40,617 nucleotides of DNA from Pseudomonas putida W15Oct28 (GCF_000708715.2 NZ_JENB01000048.1:1-40617); one strand, 5' to 3'. Positions 7,016 through 15,327 are shown, counted from the stretch's first letter. Notes: generated by a model from the letters alone, not told the origin. A program made the numbers and translations.

Positions 7016-8497
7016 CTAGCGCATCACGAACGGGTCGGGCATCGGCGCGGTGGACAGGTTGATCCACACGGTCTTCAGCTCGGTATAGGCCAGCACCGAA
7101 TCGATGCCGCTCTCACGGCCGTAGCCGCTGTTCTTGAAACCACCGATCGGCGCCATGGCCGACACGGCGCGGTAGGTGTTGACCCAGATGATCCCCGAGC
7201 GCACGTCGCGGGCCAGGCGATGGGCACGGCCCAGGTCGCGAGTCCAGATGCCGGCAGCCAGGCCGAACTGCGAGTCGTTGGCGATGGCCAGGGCTTGCTC
7301 TTCGGTCTTGAAGCGGATGACCGCAGCGACCGGGCCGAACACTTCTTCCTGCATGATGGTCATCGAGTTGCTGTCGCACTCGAACAGAGTCGGCTCGTAG
7401 AACCAGCCGTCACCCTCGACCTCGGCACGCTTGCCGCCCATGTGCAATTTGGCGCCTTCGGCTTTGGCGGCAGCCACCAGGCCTTCGACCACGGCCAGCT
7501 GCTGCGCGGTGGCCATCGGGCCCATTTCGCTGGCGTCGTCCTGCGGGTTGCCGATGCGGATGCGCTTGGCGCGGGCAACCAGGCGCTCGACGAATTCGTC
7601 GAAGATCTCGTCCTGCACCAGCAGGCGCGAGCCGGCCACGCAGCTTTGCCCGGAGGCGGCATAGATGCCGGCCACGGCGCCGTTGATGGCGCTGTCCAGG
7701 TCGGCGTCGGCGAAGATGATGTTCGGCGACTTGCCGCCCAGCTCCAGCGACAGCTTGGCGAAGTTCTCGGCACTGCTGCGCACCACATGGCGGGCCGTGG
7801 CGGCGCCGCCGGTGAAGGCGATCTTGCGCACCAGGGGGTGGCGGGTCAGCGCCGCGCCGGTGGTTGGACCATAGCCGGTGACCACGTTCACCACACCGGC
7901 CGGGAAGCCGGCTTCGAGGGCCAGGCGGGCCAGCTCGAGGATGGTCGCCGAGGCATGCTCGGAGGGCTTGAGCACGATGGTGTTGCCGGCGGCCAGGGCC
8001 GGGGCCAGCTTGATCGCGGTGAGGTACAGCGGGCTGTTCCACGGGATGATCCCGGCCACCACGCCGATTGGCTCGTGCACGGTGTAGGCGAACAGATCGG
8101 GCTTGTCCAGCGGCAGGGTGCCGCCTTCTATTTTGTCGGCCAGGCCTGCGGTGTAGTGGAAGAACTCTGGCAGGTAGCCGACCTGGCCGCGGGTTTCGCG
8201 GATCAGCTTGCCGTTGTCGCGGCTTTCCAGCTGGGCCAGGTGTTCCTTGTTTTCGGCAATCAGGTCACCCAGGCGGCGCAGCAGTTTGCCGCGCGCGGTG
8301 GCGGTGATGCTGCGCCATTCCTTGCTTTCGAAGGCACGCTGGGCGGCCTGCACGGCCAATTCGACGTCGGTTTCGTCAGCGTCGGGCAACTGCGCCCAGG
8401 CCTGGGCGGTGGCCGGGTTGAGGCTGTCGAAGGTCTTGCCGCTCTGGGCATCGCGCCATTGGCCGTCGATGCACATCTGGAAACGAACGAGGGTCAT
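7016..8497 (-). CDS. NAD(P)-dependent aldehyde dehydrogenase
   Basis: Oxidises an aldehyde to the acid with NAD(P). The protein has 493 residues, a full-length ALDH-superfamily subunit. Catalytic residues are in place: N154 in PWNSPL, general base E252 in LELGGKSP, nucleophile C286 in GQSCVAGSR; FTGG near residues 228-231 belongs to the coenzyme site. Its start overlaps the stop of the hydrolase gene by four bases (ATGA), so the two are translationally coupled, and the flavin reductase follows twelve bases later. The sequence resembles the betaine/hydroxymuconic-semialdehyde type of ALDH, but I cannot name the substrate; in this pathway it should oxidise a semialdehyde formed after oxygenation and hydrolysis. 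Confidence 0.95.
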   Translation of the reverse strand: MTLVRFQMCIDGQWRDAQSGKTFDSLNPATAQAWAQLPDADETDVELAVQAAQRAFESKEWRSITATARGKLLRRLGDLIAENKEHLAQLESRDNGKLIRETRGQVGYLPEFFHYTAGLADKIEGGTLPLDKPDLFAYTVHEPIGVVAGIIPWNSPLYLTAIKLAPALAAGNTIVLKPSEHASATILELARLALEAGFPAGVVNVVTGYGPTTGAALTRHPLVRKIAFTGGAATARHVVRSSAENFAKLSLELGGKSPNIIFADADLDSAINGAVAGIYAASGQSCVAGSRLLVQDEIFDEFVERLVARAKRIRIGNPQDDASEMGPMATAQQLAVVEGLVAAAKAEGAKLHMGGKRAEVEGDGWFYEPTLFECDSNSMTIMQEEVFGPVAAVIRFKTEEQALAIANDSQFGLAAGIWTRDLGRAHRLARDVRSGIIWVNTYRAVSAMAPIGGFKNSGYGRESGIDSVLAYTELKTVWINLSTAPMPDPFVMR

Positions 8498-9327
8498 GCA
8501 ACAATCCCCTTGGCGGATTCGGTGAGGGTGCGGGCTTGCGCGAGGAAGTCCAGCAGCATCTTGTTGACTTCACGGGGTGCTTCTACCGGCATCATATGCC
8601 GTTGCTCGGCGAGGACCACGCTGTGCGCACCCGGAATGCTGGCGGCAAGCTGGCGGGTCATGGCCGGGGTGGAGCCCGAGTCGAGTTCGCCGGTGGCGAT
8701 CAGCGTCGGCACCTGGATGCTGCCCAGGTCGCTGGCGCGGTACATGTCCTGGGTGGCGAACAGCGAATACGTGGTGTGGTAGCCCTGCGGGTCGTTGCTC
8801 GCCAGTACCTGGCGAATGGCGGCGACCTGCGCGGGGTTGGCAGCCTTGTATTCACGGCTGAACCAGCGGTCGAGGGCAGCATCGACGTTGGCGTCGGGGC
8901 CCAGCTCCGCCGCCTGGGCAGCGCGGGCGATCACGCCGGCACTCTGCTCGGGGGTGCGGTTGAACACGCTGTTGAGCACGACCAGCGCAGCCAGGCGCTG
9001 CGGGTAGTTGAGCGCAAATGCACGGGCAACCAGGCCACCCATGGAGAAGCCGATCACGGTCGCTTGTTGAATTTGCAGGTGGTCGAGCAGTTCGGCGAGC
9101 TGGTCGGCGTAGCCTTCCAGCGGCGTGTCGGCAGCCGGTACGCGGCTTTGACCGTGGCCGAGCATGTCGTAGGCGATGACGCGGTAGTCAGTGGCCAGGC
9201 CAACGATCTGACCGCCCCACATTTCCTTGTTCAGGCCCACGCCGTGGATCAATACCACGGGTTGGCCCTGGCCTACGGACAGGTAGCTGGTGCCGGCAGG
9301 TGTACGTTCAGCGACAGGCTGAATCAT
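8494..9327 (-). CDS. Alpha/beta hydrolase (PcaD/RutD-like)
   Basis: A 277-residue alpha/beta hydrolase. The oxyanion-hole stretch is LIHGVGLNKEMW (from residue 26), the nucleophile elbow GFSMGG holds S95, the acid is D216 (TGELDSGS) and the base is H244 (EQRHMMPVEAP), so the triad is complete. The closest families I recognise are beta-ketoadipate enol-lactone hydrolase (PcaD) and RutD, which act on enol lactones or carbamates/amides. ATG 9327 is chosen for the AAGGAG eight bases ahead; the open frame extends 15 codons further without a better ribosome site. It lies between the DUF1185 gene (68 bp upstream) and ALDH (four-base overlap). A hydrolase plus CMD plus ALDH is consistent with processing of a lactone or amide product of the flavin monooxygenase. 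Confidence 0.92.
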   Translation of the reverse strand: MIQPVAERTPAGTSYLSVGQGQPVVLIHGVGLNKEMWGGQIVGLATDYRVIAYDMLGHGQSRVPAADTPLEGYADQLAELLDHLQIQQATVIGFSMGGLVARAFALNYPQRLAALVVLNSVFNRTPEQSAGVIARAAQAAELGPDANVDAALDRWFSREYKAANPAQVAAIRQVLASNDPQGYHTTYSLFATQDMYRASDLGSIQVPTLIATGELDSGSTPAMTRQLAASIPGAHSVVLAEQRHMMPVEAPREVNKMLLDFLAQARTLTESAKGIVA

Positions 9328-9395
9328 GGAGGGCGCTCCTTGAAGGTCGGGCACGGCGGGTAAGCACGCCACGCCCCGGCCCGTCTTGATTGTTG

Positions 9396-9992
9396 TTATT
9401 GAGCGTTGGCTTTTTCGGCAGCCAGTTCTTCCAGGTCGATGTAGCGGTTGCCGATGCGCGGGTGCAGGCGGCCGCCGTCGGCAGCGCCCAGCACCACGAC
9501 GATTTCATCGGCACGCGGGGCGTCTTCGATCTGCATTTCCAGGGTGATGTAGTGCGAACGCAGGCCTTCGTCGTCCTTCTGCATCATCGGGATCTGGATC
9601 GAGGTGCCAGGGCCGCCGCGCTTGTTGGTGAAGCTCAGGTAGCTCTTGGCCTGCACCGCTTCGCGGTAGTGGTTGCCAAAGCGCAGGGTGTGGATCACGG
9701 CAGAGGCGTGCTCGATTTCGCCATCAGCGCCGACCACTGCGGCTTTACCGTAGGCTTCGATCTTGTCGGCACCGCCGATGGCGGCGGTCAGGCGCTCGAC
9801 CATCAGCGCACCCAGCTCGGAGCAGTTGGCGCGGATTTCCGGCTTCAGATCTTCAACAAAACCGCGACCGGCCCATGGGTTTTTGATCACCACGGCCAGG
9901 CCGACCATGGTCACCGGTTTGTCGGTGGCCTTGCCGCCTTCGATGCGGGTCTCTTCGGAGTAGGTGACGATCTTGCGGATTTCGAAACTCAT
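9396..9992 (-). CDS. DUF1185 ('amino acid synthesis') family protein
   Basis: A 198-residue protein that I place in the DUF1185 family, often named 'amino acid synthesis family protein' although its reaction is not known to me. Visible features: MSFEIRKIVTYSEETRIEGG at the start, a PVTMVGLAVVIKNPWAGR segment, conserved HTLRFGNHYREA and GGPGTSIQIPMMQKDDEGLR stretches, and an acidic end. ATG 9992 is used because AGGAG lies seven bases upstream and homologues begin with this sequence pattern; the open frame runs 60 codons further into the promoter region. It is first in its operon, directly behind a TGGTATACCA operator. In context a ring-opening or amide hydrolase role is plausible but is pure inference. 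Confidence 0.85.
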   Translation of the reverse strand: MSFEIRKIVTYSEETRIEGGKATDKPVTMVGLAVVIKNPWAGRGFVEDLKPEIRANCSELGALMVERLTAAIGGADKIEAYGKAAVVGADGEIEHASAVIHTLRFGNHYREAVQAKSYLSFTNKRGGPGTSIQIPMMQKDDEGLRSHYITLEMQIEDAPRADEIVVVLGAADGGRLHPRIGNRYIDLEELAAEKANAQ

Positions 9993-10031
9993 GGGTGGCT
10001 CCTGGTGAGGGTTATCAGCTCTTGTTGTCTG

Positions 10032-10043
10032 ATGGTATACCAT
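10032..10043. promoter_or_regulatory. Probable GntR operator 1 (ATGGTATACCAT)
   Basis: A perfect 12-bp palindrome 40 bases upstream of the DUF1185 start. Sequence on both sides is shared with operator 2 (TCTGATGGTATACC followed by TAATA and, further on, GCAAG). Palindromes around TATAC are known targets of FCD-type GntR proteins, and one is encoded at 5091-5843. Confidence 0.7.
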
Positions 10044-10144
10044 AATATTTGTTGCGCAAGAGGGGGCTGGAAAAATCTCTTGCCGGGGGACGAAAGGCGT
10101 CTTGATCCCTTGATTTGCGCGGCGTCTGTACTGGCCGAAAAACT

Positions 10145-10192
10145 CAAAAAAATGCCCGCTCGCGAGGGCCACAAGGACCCCCGGGAGCGGGC
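10145..10192 (-). terminator. Intrinsic terminator after the monooxygenase gene
   Basis: On the minus strand, GCCCGCTC (10185-10192) pairs with GAGCGGGC (10154-10161) and is followed by a seven-T run (10146-10152) and TGAGTTTTT. It begins about 30 bases after the stop of the luciferase-like monooxygenase gene and ends before operator 1, so the monooxygenase/reductase pair and the DUF1185-led operon are separate transcripts. Confidence 0.85.
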
Positions 10193-10223
10193 TGATCCCG
10201 CAACTACTTCAGGCAAAGGGAAT

Positions 10224-11264
10224 TCAGGCGAACGCCGGCACCACTTCGTTGATGAACAGCTCGAGCGACTTCTTCTTCTCGGCGTGGGGCAGGCTGTTGT
10301 CGCACCAGAAACTGAACTCGTCGACGCCCAGTTCCTGGTAGTACTTGATGCGCGCGATGATTTCTTCGGGTGTACCGATCATGGTGTTCTTGCGGATGTT
10401 CTCCAGCTGGAACGCCGGCACTTCGGCAAACTTCGACTCCGGGCTTGGCGCAAGGAAGCCATTGACCGGCACGGTCTTGTTGCCGAACCAGGCATCGAAG
10501 GTGCGGTAGAAACGCGAAATGGCCTGGGCGCCGACCTTCCAGCCTTCAGGTTCGGACGGGCTGTGCACGTGGGTGTGGCGCAGCACCATCAGTTGCGGGC
10601 GTGGCACATCCGGGTTGTTGTCCAGGGCCGCCTGGAACTTGTTGCGCAGGTCCAGCACTTCTTCATCACCCTTCATCAACGGGGTGACCATGACGTTGCA
10701 GCCGTTGGCCACGGCGAAGTTGTGCGAGTCCGGGTCGCGGGCGGCGATCCACATCGGCGGTTCGGCGTTGAAAGGCTTCGGTACGCTGGTGGAGGTGGGG
10801 AACTTGTACACCTCACCGTCGTGGGCGTAGTCGCCTTCCCACAGCTTGCGCACCACCGGCACCATTTCGCGCAGGGCCTTGCCGCCGTCGGTGGCGGGCA
10901 TGCCATTGGCCATGCGATCGAACTCGAACTGGTAGGCGCCACGGGCCAGGCCCACTTCCATGCGGCCGTTGCTGATCACGTCGAGCAGGGCGCATTCGCC
11001 AGCCACGCGGATCGGGTTCCAGAACGGCGCGATGATGGTGCCAGCGCCCAGGCGAATCTTCTCGGTGCGCGCAGCGAGGTAGGCCAGCAGCGGCATCGGG
11101 CTTGGCGAGATGGTGTATTCCATGGCGTGATGTTCGCCGATCCACACGGTGCTGAAACCGCCGTGCTCGGCCATCAGGGTCAGTTCGGTCAGGTCTTCGA
11201 ACAGCTGGCGATGGCTGACCTGTTCATCCCAACGTTCCATGTGTACGAACAACGAAAATTTCAT
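10224..11264 (-). CDS. LLM-class (luciferase-like) flavin-dependent monooxygenase
   Basis: A 346-residue TIM-barrel monooxygenase of the bacterial-luciferase superfamily, which uses reduced FMN from a partner reductase to oxygenate its substrate. Family features: MKFSLFVHMERW at the start, GFSTVWIGEHH near residue 36, IRLGAGTIIAPFWNPIRVA, then ALLDVISNGRMEVGLARG, the most conserved part of the family. Near the end TPEEIIARIKYYQELGVDEF is also typical. ATG 11264 has GGAAAG upstream and starts the first barrel strand. It does not begin like RutA, so this is not the uracil Rut system. It follows flavin reductase copy 2 in a two-gene operon with operator 2 in front and an intrinsic terminator behind. 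It probably catalyses the first, oxygen-dependent step on the compound imported by the divergent NCS1 permease. Confidence 0.93.
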   Translation of the reverse strand: MKFSLFVHMERWDEQVSHRQLFEDLTELTLMAEHGGFSTVWIGEHHAMEYTISPSPMPLLAYLAARTEKIRLGAGTIIAPFWNPIRVAGECALLDVISNGRMEVGLARGAYQFEFDRMANGMPATDGGKALREMVPVVRKLWEGDYAHDGEVYKFPTSTSVPKPFNAEPPMWIAARDPDSHNFAVANGCNVMVTPLMKGDEEVLDLRNKFQAALDNNPDVPRPQLMVLRHTHVHSPSEPEGWKVGAQAISRFYRTFDAWFGNKTVPVNGFLAPSPESKFAEVPAFQLENIRKNTMIGTPEEIIARIKYYQELGVDEFSFWCDNSLPHAEKKKSLELFINEVVPAFA

Positions 11265-11339
11265 GGGGCTTTCCTCAACGCTTGAAAGGGGCTGGCGCCT
11301 GGCAGGGTGGGCACCAGTGGTCACGATTCAGAATAGGTT

Positions 11340-11825
11340 TCAGGCAAAGGCCGGCAGGCTGGCCATCTTGCCGCGGCAGTACACCATCGGCCGTGGTGCT
11401 TCTTCGGGCACGATCAGGTTATGCACCTTGCCGACCATGATGGCGTGGTCGCCACCTTCATATTCACGCCACAGTTCGCATTCGATGACGGCGGTGGCAC
11501 CGGCCAGGATCGGGTTGCCCAGTTCGCTCAGGGACCACTCGATGCCGCAGGCCTTGTCCTTGCCCTTCTTGGCGAACGCATAGGCTTCGGCTTGCTGTTC
11601 ACCGGAGAGCAGGTGAATGGCAAAGCGCTTTTGCTTGATCAGCACAGGGTAGGAGTCGGAGGTGTAGTTGGGGCAGAACAGCACCAGCGGCGGGTCCATC
11701 GACAGGGAGGAGAAAGCGCTGGCGGTCAGGCCGACAACCGAGCCGTCATCGTCCAGGGTGGTGATGACGGTAACGCCGGACGGGAAGGAGCCCAGGACGT
11801 TCTTGTAGACGGTTGCGTCGATCAT
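11340..11825 (-). CDS. Flavin reductase (RutF/HpaC-like), copy 2
   Basis: A 161-residue split-barrel flavin reductase, paralogue of 6518-7003 with the same length and block order (GSFPSGVTVITTLDDDG, LVLFCPNYTSDSYPVL, ECELWREYEGGDHAIMVG). It is directly upstream of the luciferase-like monooxygenase and is its likely electron donor (NAD(P)H to FMN). ATG 11825 matches the start of copy 1 and has GAGG at a suitable distance; the longer open frame to 11909 would run through operator 2 and is not real. Operator 2 lies 57 bases upstream of the start. Confidence 0.92.
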   Translation of the reverse strand: MIDATVYKNVLGSFPSGVTVITTLDDDGSVVGLTASAFSSLSMDPPLVLFCPNYTSDSYPVLIKQKRFAIHLLSGEQQAEAYAFAKKGKDKACGIEWSLSELGNPILAGATAVIECELWREYEGGDHAIMVGKVHNLIVPEEAPRPMVYCRGKMASLPAFA

Positions 11826-11881
11826 CGGGAGTACCTCTAAAGGGCTGCGGTGGTCCGCGGTTTTTATCGTTGATGTGTCTG

Positions 11882-11893
11882 ATGGTATACCGT
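11882..11893. promoter_or_regulatory. Probable GntR operator 2 (ATGGTATACCGT)
   Basis: The same palindrome as operator 1 with one change, in an extended shared context. It lies ahead of the reductase/monooxygenase operon (minus) and about 160 bp from operator 3 in the same 318-bp divergent gap, so one regulator can act on both directions. Confidence 0.68.
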
Positions 11894-12042
11894 AATACCT
11901 ATTTTGCAAGCGGAATTTTCAAGCAGGGTTATTGCGCGATGAACGGCTCAAGGCCACGTAAACCGTGGCTTTGAGTGGTGAGGCGGTTTGTCGCAGGGGT
12001 TTCCCAAGCAGATCAGTGGACGCTTTTTCGTGCGGATCAGTG

Positions 12043-12073
12043 TTGTCAAAAGTTTGGAATACCATAATATGGT
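12043..12073 (+). promoter_or_regulatory. Promoter and operator 3 of permease B
   Basis: TTGTCA (12043-12048), a 16-base spacer and TAATAT (12065-12070) form a plausible sigma-70 promoter. TGGAATACCATAATATGGT (12055-12073) covers the -10 box; it shares TGG-ATACCATAATAT with operator 1, and ACCATA-A-TATGGT is itself a palindrome. Binding here would block RNA polymerase, which fits a repressor. The rest of the 11826-12142 gap holds no gene that I can support. Confidence 0.6.
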
Positions 12074-12143
12074 CCGCAGCTGAGAGGCCGCCCTGGATGC
12101 GGTTTCCTTACAACGATAAAAACGACCTTTCGAGCTGAATCCT

Positions 12144-13550
12144 ATGTCCCAACCGTCATCGCAACACCAGTTTGTCGAGAATCACACGGTCGATTACGTT
12201 CCACCTGCCGAGCGCCACGGGAAGGCGCGCGACCTGTTCACCCTCTGGTTCAGTACCAACATTGCGCCACTGCCTATCGTTACCGGCGCCATGGTGGTCC
12301 AGGTGTTCCACCTGAACCTGTTGTGGGGGCTGATCGCTATCGTGCTGGGCCATCTGGTCGGGGGCGTGGTCATCGCCCTGGCTTCTGCGCAGGGACCGCA
12401 GCTGGGCATTCCACAGATGGTGCAAAGCCGTGGCCAGTTCGGCCGCTACGGTGCCTTGCTGATCGTGTTCTTCACCGCATTGATCTATGTCGGCTTCTTT
12501 ATTTCCAACATCGTCCTCGCGGGCAAGACCATTCATGGCATTGCCCCGAGCATGCCGATGCCGGGCGCGATCGTGATCGGTGCCCTGAGCGCCACGGCCA
12601 TTGGCGTGATCGGCTACCGCTTCATCCATGTGCTGAACCGCATCGGTACCTGGGTGATGGGCTCTGCGCTGCTGGCGGGCTTCATCATGATGTTCGCCCA
12701 GGAACTGCCGGCCGACTTCTTCAGCCGTGGTGCATTCAACTTGTCGGGCTTTATCGCCACGGTGTCGCTGGGCACCATCTGGCAGATCAGCTTCTCGCCG
12801 TACACGTCCGACTATTCGCGTTACCTGCCGCGTGAAGTGGGCATTGCCAAGCCGTTCTGGGCCACTTACTTCGGCGCCACCCTGGGCACCATCCTGTGCT
12901 TCAGCTTCGGTGCCGTGGCGGTGCTGTGCGTGCCGGAAGGTACCGATGCCATGGACGCAGTGAAGCAGGCCACCGGCTGGCTGGGCCCGATCCTGATGGT
13001 GCTGTTCCTGCTCAACATCATCAGCCACAACGCCCTCAACCTGTATGGCGCGGTGCTGTCGATCGTCACCGCGATCCAGACCTTCATCGCCGAATGGACG
13101 CCGAGCATCAAGGTGCGGGTGATTCTGGCCGCGGTAATTCTGGTGGGCTGCGGCATGGTGGCACTGAACGCCTCGGCGGACTTCATCGGCCACTTCATCG
13201 GCCTGATCCTGGCGCTGCTGCTGGTGCTGGTGCCGTGGGCTTCGATCAACCTGATCGATTTCTATCTGATCAAGAAGGGCCAGTACGACATCGCTTCGAT
13301 CTTCAGTGCTGACGGCGGCATCTATGGCCGCTTCAACCACCACGCGATCATTGCCTATGCCTGCGGCATCCTGGTGCAGTTGCCGTTTGCCAACACGTCG
13401 TTGTATGTGGGGCCGTATTCGAACATTGTCGAAGGGGCGGACTTGTCGTGGGTGTTCGGGTTGATCGTGACGGTGCCGCTGTATTATTGCCTGGCGACCC
13501 GGGGCAAGGCTGCCGAGAAGGCGGGGCGGGTTGTGAGTGTTAACGACTGA
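12144..13550 (+). CDS. NCS1-family cytosine/nucleobase permease (copy B)
   Basis: A 468-residue inner-membrane NCS1 symporter with about twelve hydrophobic segments and the same signature blocks as copy A (NIAPLPIVTGAMV, GIPQMVQSRGQFG, GYRFIHVLNRIGTWVMG, SDYSRYLPREVG). It is divergent from the flavin reductase/monooxygenase operon and carries the same operator in its promoter, so it very likely imports the substrate of the local pathway. NCS1 carriers take up cytosine, hydantoins, allantoin, pyridoxine and similar N-heterocycles. That is the main clue to the class of substrate, but it does not name it. Followed by a REP pair. Confidence 0.92.
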   Translation: MSQPSSQHQFVENHTVDYVPPAERHGKARDLFTLWFSTNIAPLPIVTGAMVVQVFHLNLLWGLIAIVLGHLVGGVVIALASAQGPQLGIPQMVQSRGQFGRYGALLIVFFTALIYVGFFISNIVLAGKTIHGIAPSMPMPGAIVIGALSATAIGVIGYRFIHVLNRIGTWVMGSALLAGFIMMFAQELPADFFSRGAFNLSGFIATVSLGTIWQISFSPYTSDYSRYLPREVGIAKPFWATYFGATLGTILCFSFGAVAVLCVPEGTDAMDAVKQATGWLGPILMVLFLLNIISHNALNLYGAVLSIVTAIQTFIAEWTPSIKVRVILAAVILVGCGMVALNASADFIGHFIGLILALLLVLVPWASINLIDFYLIKKGQYDIASIFSADGGIYGRFNHHAIIAYACGILVQLPFANTSLYVGPYSNIVEGADLSWVFGLIVTVPLYYCLATRGKAAEKAGRVVSVND

Positions 13551-13571
13551 TATATGAATTTTGCTGTAAAT

Positions 13572-13689
13572 GGGGCTGCTTTGCAGCCCTTCGCGGGCTT
13601 GCCCGCTCCCACAGGTTTTGTGTTGCTCTTGAGGCAAGCCACATTCCTGTGGGAGCGGGCAAGCCCGCGAAGGGCCGCAACGCGGCCCC
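13572..13689. repeat. REP pair (BIME) between convergent permease B and chemoreceptor genes
   Basis: Inverted REP cores with outer arms (TGCAGCCCTTCGCGGGCTTG against CAAGCCCGCGAAGGGCCGCA) and a further short GC-rich palindrome (GGCCGCAACGCGGCC) at the right end. It fills the gap between two convergent stop codons. Confidence 0.9.
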
Positions 13690-13701
13690 GGCTATCTCAG
13701 A

Positions 13702-15327
13702 TCAAACCTTGAACTGCGCCACCATGCCGTTCAAATCCACCGCCAACCGCGACAGGTCCTGCGCCGCCGCACTGGTCTGGTTAGCCCCCGCCGAGGTCTG
13801 CATCGCCAGATCACGAATGTTCACCAAATTGCGATCCACCTCCCGCGCCACCTGCGCCTGCTCCTCCGAAGCACTGGCAATCACCAGGTTGCGCTGGTTG
13901 ATCGAGGCAATCGCCTCGGCAATCACCTCCAACGCCTGACCGGCACCTTGCGCCACCTCCAACGTGCCGGTGGCACGCCCCTGGCTGCTGTGCATCGCGG
14001 TCACGGCCCGCTCGGTACCGTTCTGGATGCCGGCAATCATCTGCTCGATCTCCGCAGTCGACTGCTGGGTGCGGTGGGCGAGGGCACGAACTTCGTCGGC
14101 CACCACGGCGAAGCCACGGCCCGCCTCGCCGGCGCGAGCAGCCTCAATGGCGGCGTTCAATGCCAGCAGGTTGGTCTGCCCGGCAATTGCGCCAATCACA
14201 TCCAGCACGCGGCTGATCTCATTGGCATTGTTGGCCAGCTGTTCGATCTCGGCTGAAGTGCCGGTCACGTCGGCGACCAGGTGCTGGATCGACGCCAGCG
14301 CCTGGTTGACCTGGTCGCGGCCGTCACGGGTGGTGCGGTCGGCGCCTTTGGAGGCGTCAGCGGTACTCACGGCATTGTTGGCCACTTCTTCCACGGCGGC
14401 GGTCATCTGGTTGACTGCGGTGGCTGCCTGGTCAATTTCGGCGCTCTGCTGATGCAGGCCGCGGCTGGTGTCTTCGGTGACGGTGTGCAGCTCTTCGGAG
14501 GCCGAGGCCAGTTGGTCGGACGAGGCGGCGATCTTGCGCAAGGTGTCGCGCAGGCTCTCTTGCATGCGGCCCAAGGCGCGCAGCAGCTGGGCCGGCTCGT
14601 CGCGGCCGGTGACCAGGATGTTCTGGGTCAGGTCGCCGGTGGCCACGCGCTCGGCCACGGCCACGGCAGCGGCCAGGGGCACGACGATGCTGCGGGTGAG
14701 CAGTGTGGCGATGGCGGCCAGTACCAGCATGATGACCAGCAATGAACCGATGATGGCGGTCAACGCCTGGTCAGCGACGTCGCTGCTGCGTTGCGAGGCC
14801 TCTTCGGCGCCCTTGCCGTTGTAGGCGATCAGCGCGGCCATGGCTTTCATCATGTTGTCGGCATGCTCGGAAAGCGGGCCGTTGATCTGCAGTTTGGCCT
14901 GGTCGAGGCGCCCGCCAGCAATGTCGCTGATGACCTGCGCCTGAAGGCTGACGTATTGCTCGTGGGCGGTATTGAAGCGGTTGAACAGGGCGCGGTCATC
15001 GGCGGCGATGATGGTGTTGTCGTAGGCCTTCAGGCCATCCTTGAGTTGCGCATTGATGCTTTTGAGCATGTCGAGACTGCGCGCACGCTCCAGGTCGGTT
15101 TCTTCCAGCGCTGCGCGCAGGGTGACCGCCCGCGCTCGGCCGAGGTTGCTGCTGATTTCACTGAGGGCTACCACGGCCGGCATCCAGGTGACACGGATTT
15201 CATCCGTGGCCTCGTCCATTTGCCGGGTTTCATAAAGGGCTATCAAGCCCATGGCCAGTACCAATACGCCCAACAGGGCGAATACGCTGGCTGCGCGAAT
15301 GCCGATCTTCATATTCCGTAACTGCAT
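13702..15327 (-). CDS. Methyl-accepting chemotaxis protein with 4HB-type sensor
   Basis: A 541-residue membrane chemoreceptor. First membrane helix about residues 11-33, periplasmic helical ligand domain about 34-188 (size and leucine/alanine-rich helices fit a four-helix-bundle 4HB sensor), second membrane helix about 189-211, HAMP about 212-265, then the long cytoplasmic coiled coil. The kinase-control hairpin is the canonical AGQTNLLALNAAIEAARAGE followed by AGRGFAVVADEVRALA (about residues 382-417). There is no CheR-binding pentapeptide at the C-terminus. The start codon is directly before the first membrane helix. It lies next to the NCS1/monooxygenase locus and may sense the same compound, but it is in its own unit; the ligand is unknown. 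Confidence 0.95.
   Translation of the reverse strand: MQLRNMKIGIRAASVFALLGVLVLAMGLIALYETRQMDEATDEIRVTWMPAVVALSEISSNLGRARAVTLRAALEETDLERARSLDMLKSINAQLKDGLKAYDNTIIAADDRALFNRFNTAHEQYVSLQAQVISDIAGGRLDQAKLQINGPLSEHADNMMKAMAALIAYNGKGAEEASQRSSDVADQALTAIIGSLLVIMLVLAAIATLLTRSIVVPLAAAVAVAERVATGDLTQNILVTGRDEPAQLLRALGRMQESLRDTLRKIAASSDQLASASEELHTVTEDTSRGLHQQSAEIDQAATAVNQMTAAVEEVANNAVSTADASKGADRTTRDGRDQVNQALASIQHLVADVTGTSAEIEQLANNANEISRVLDVIGAIAGQTNLLALNAAIEAARAGEAGRGFAVVADEVRALAHRTQQSTAEIEQMIAGIQNGTERAVTAMHSSQGRATGTLEVAQGAGQALEVIAEAIASINQRNLVIASASEEQAQVAREVDRNLVNIRDLAMQTSAGANQTSAAAQDLSRLAVDLNGMVAQFKV

Noticed and set aside
6392..8782. A 796-codon open frame on the plus strand
   Set aside because: Antisense shadow of the flavin reductase, ALDH and hydrolase genes in GC-rich DNA; no domain, and it runs through a REP block.
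10224..11264. RutA uracil monooxygenase
   Set aside because: N-terminal text differs from RutA, and rutB/rutC homologues are absent.
9390..11285. A 631-codon open frame on the plus strand
   Set aside because: Mirror of the DUF1185 and monooxygenase genes; His/Gly/Val-rich text typical of antisense frames, and it crosses an operator and a terminator.
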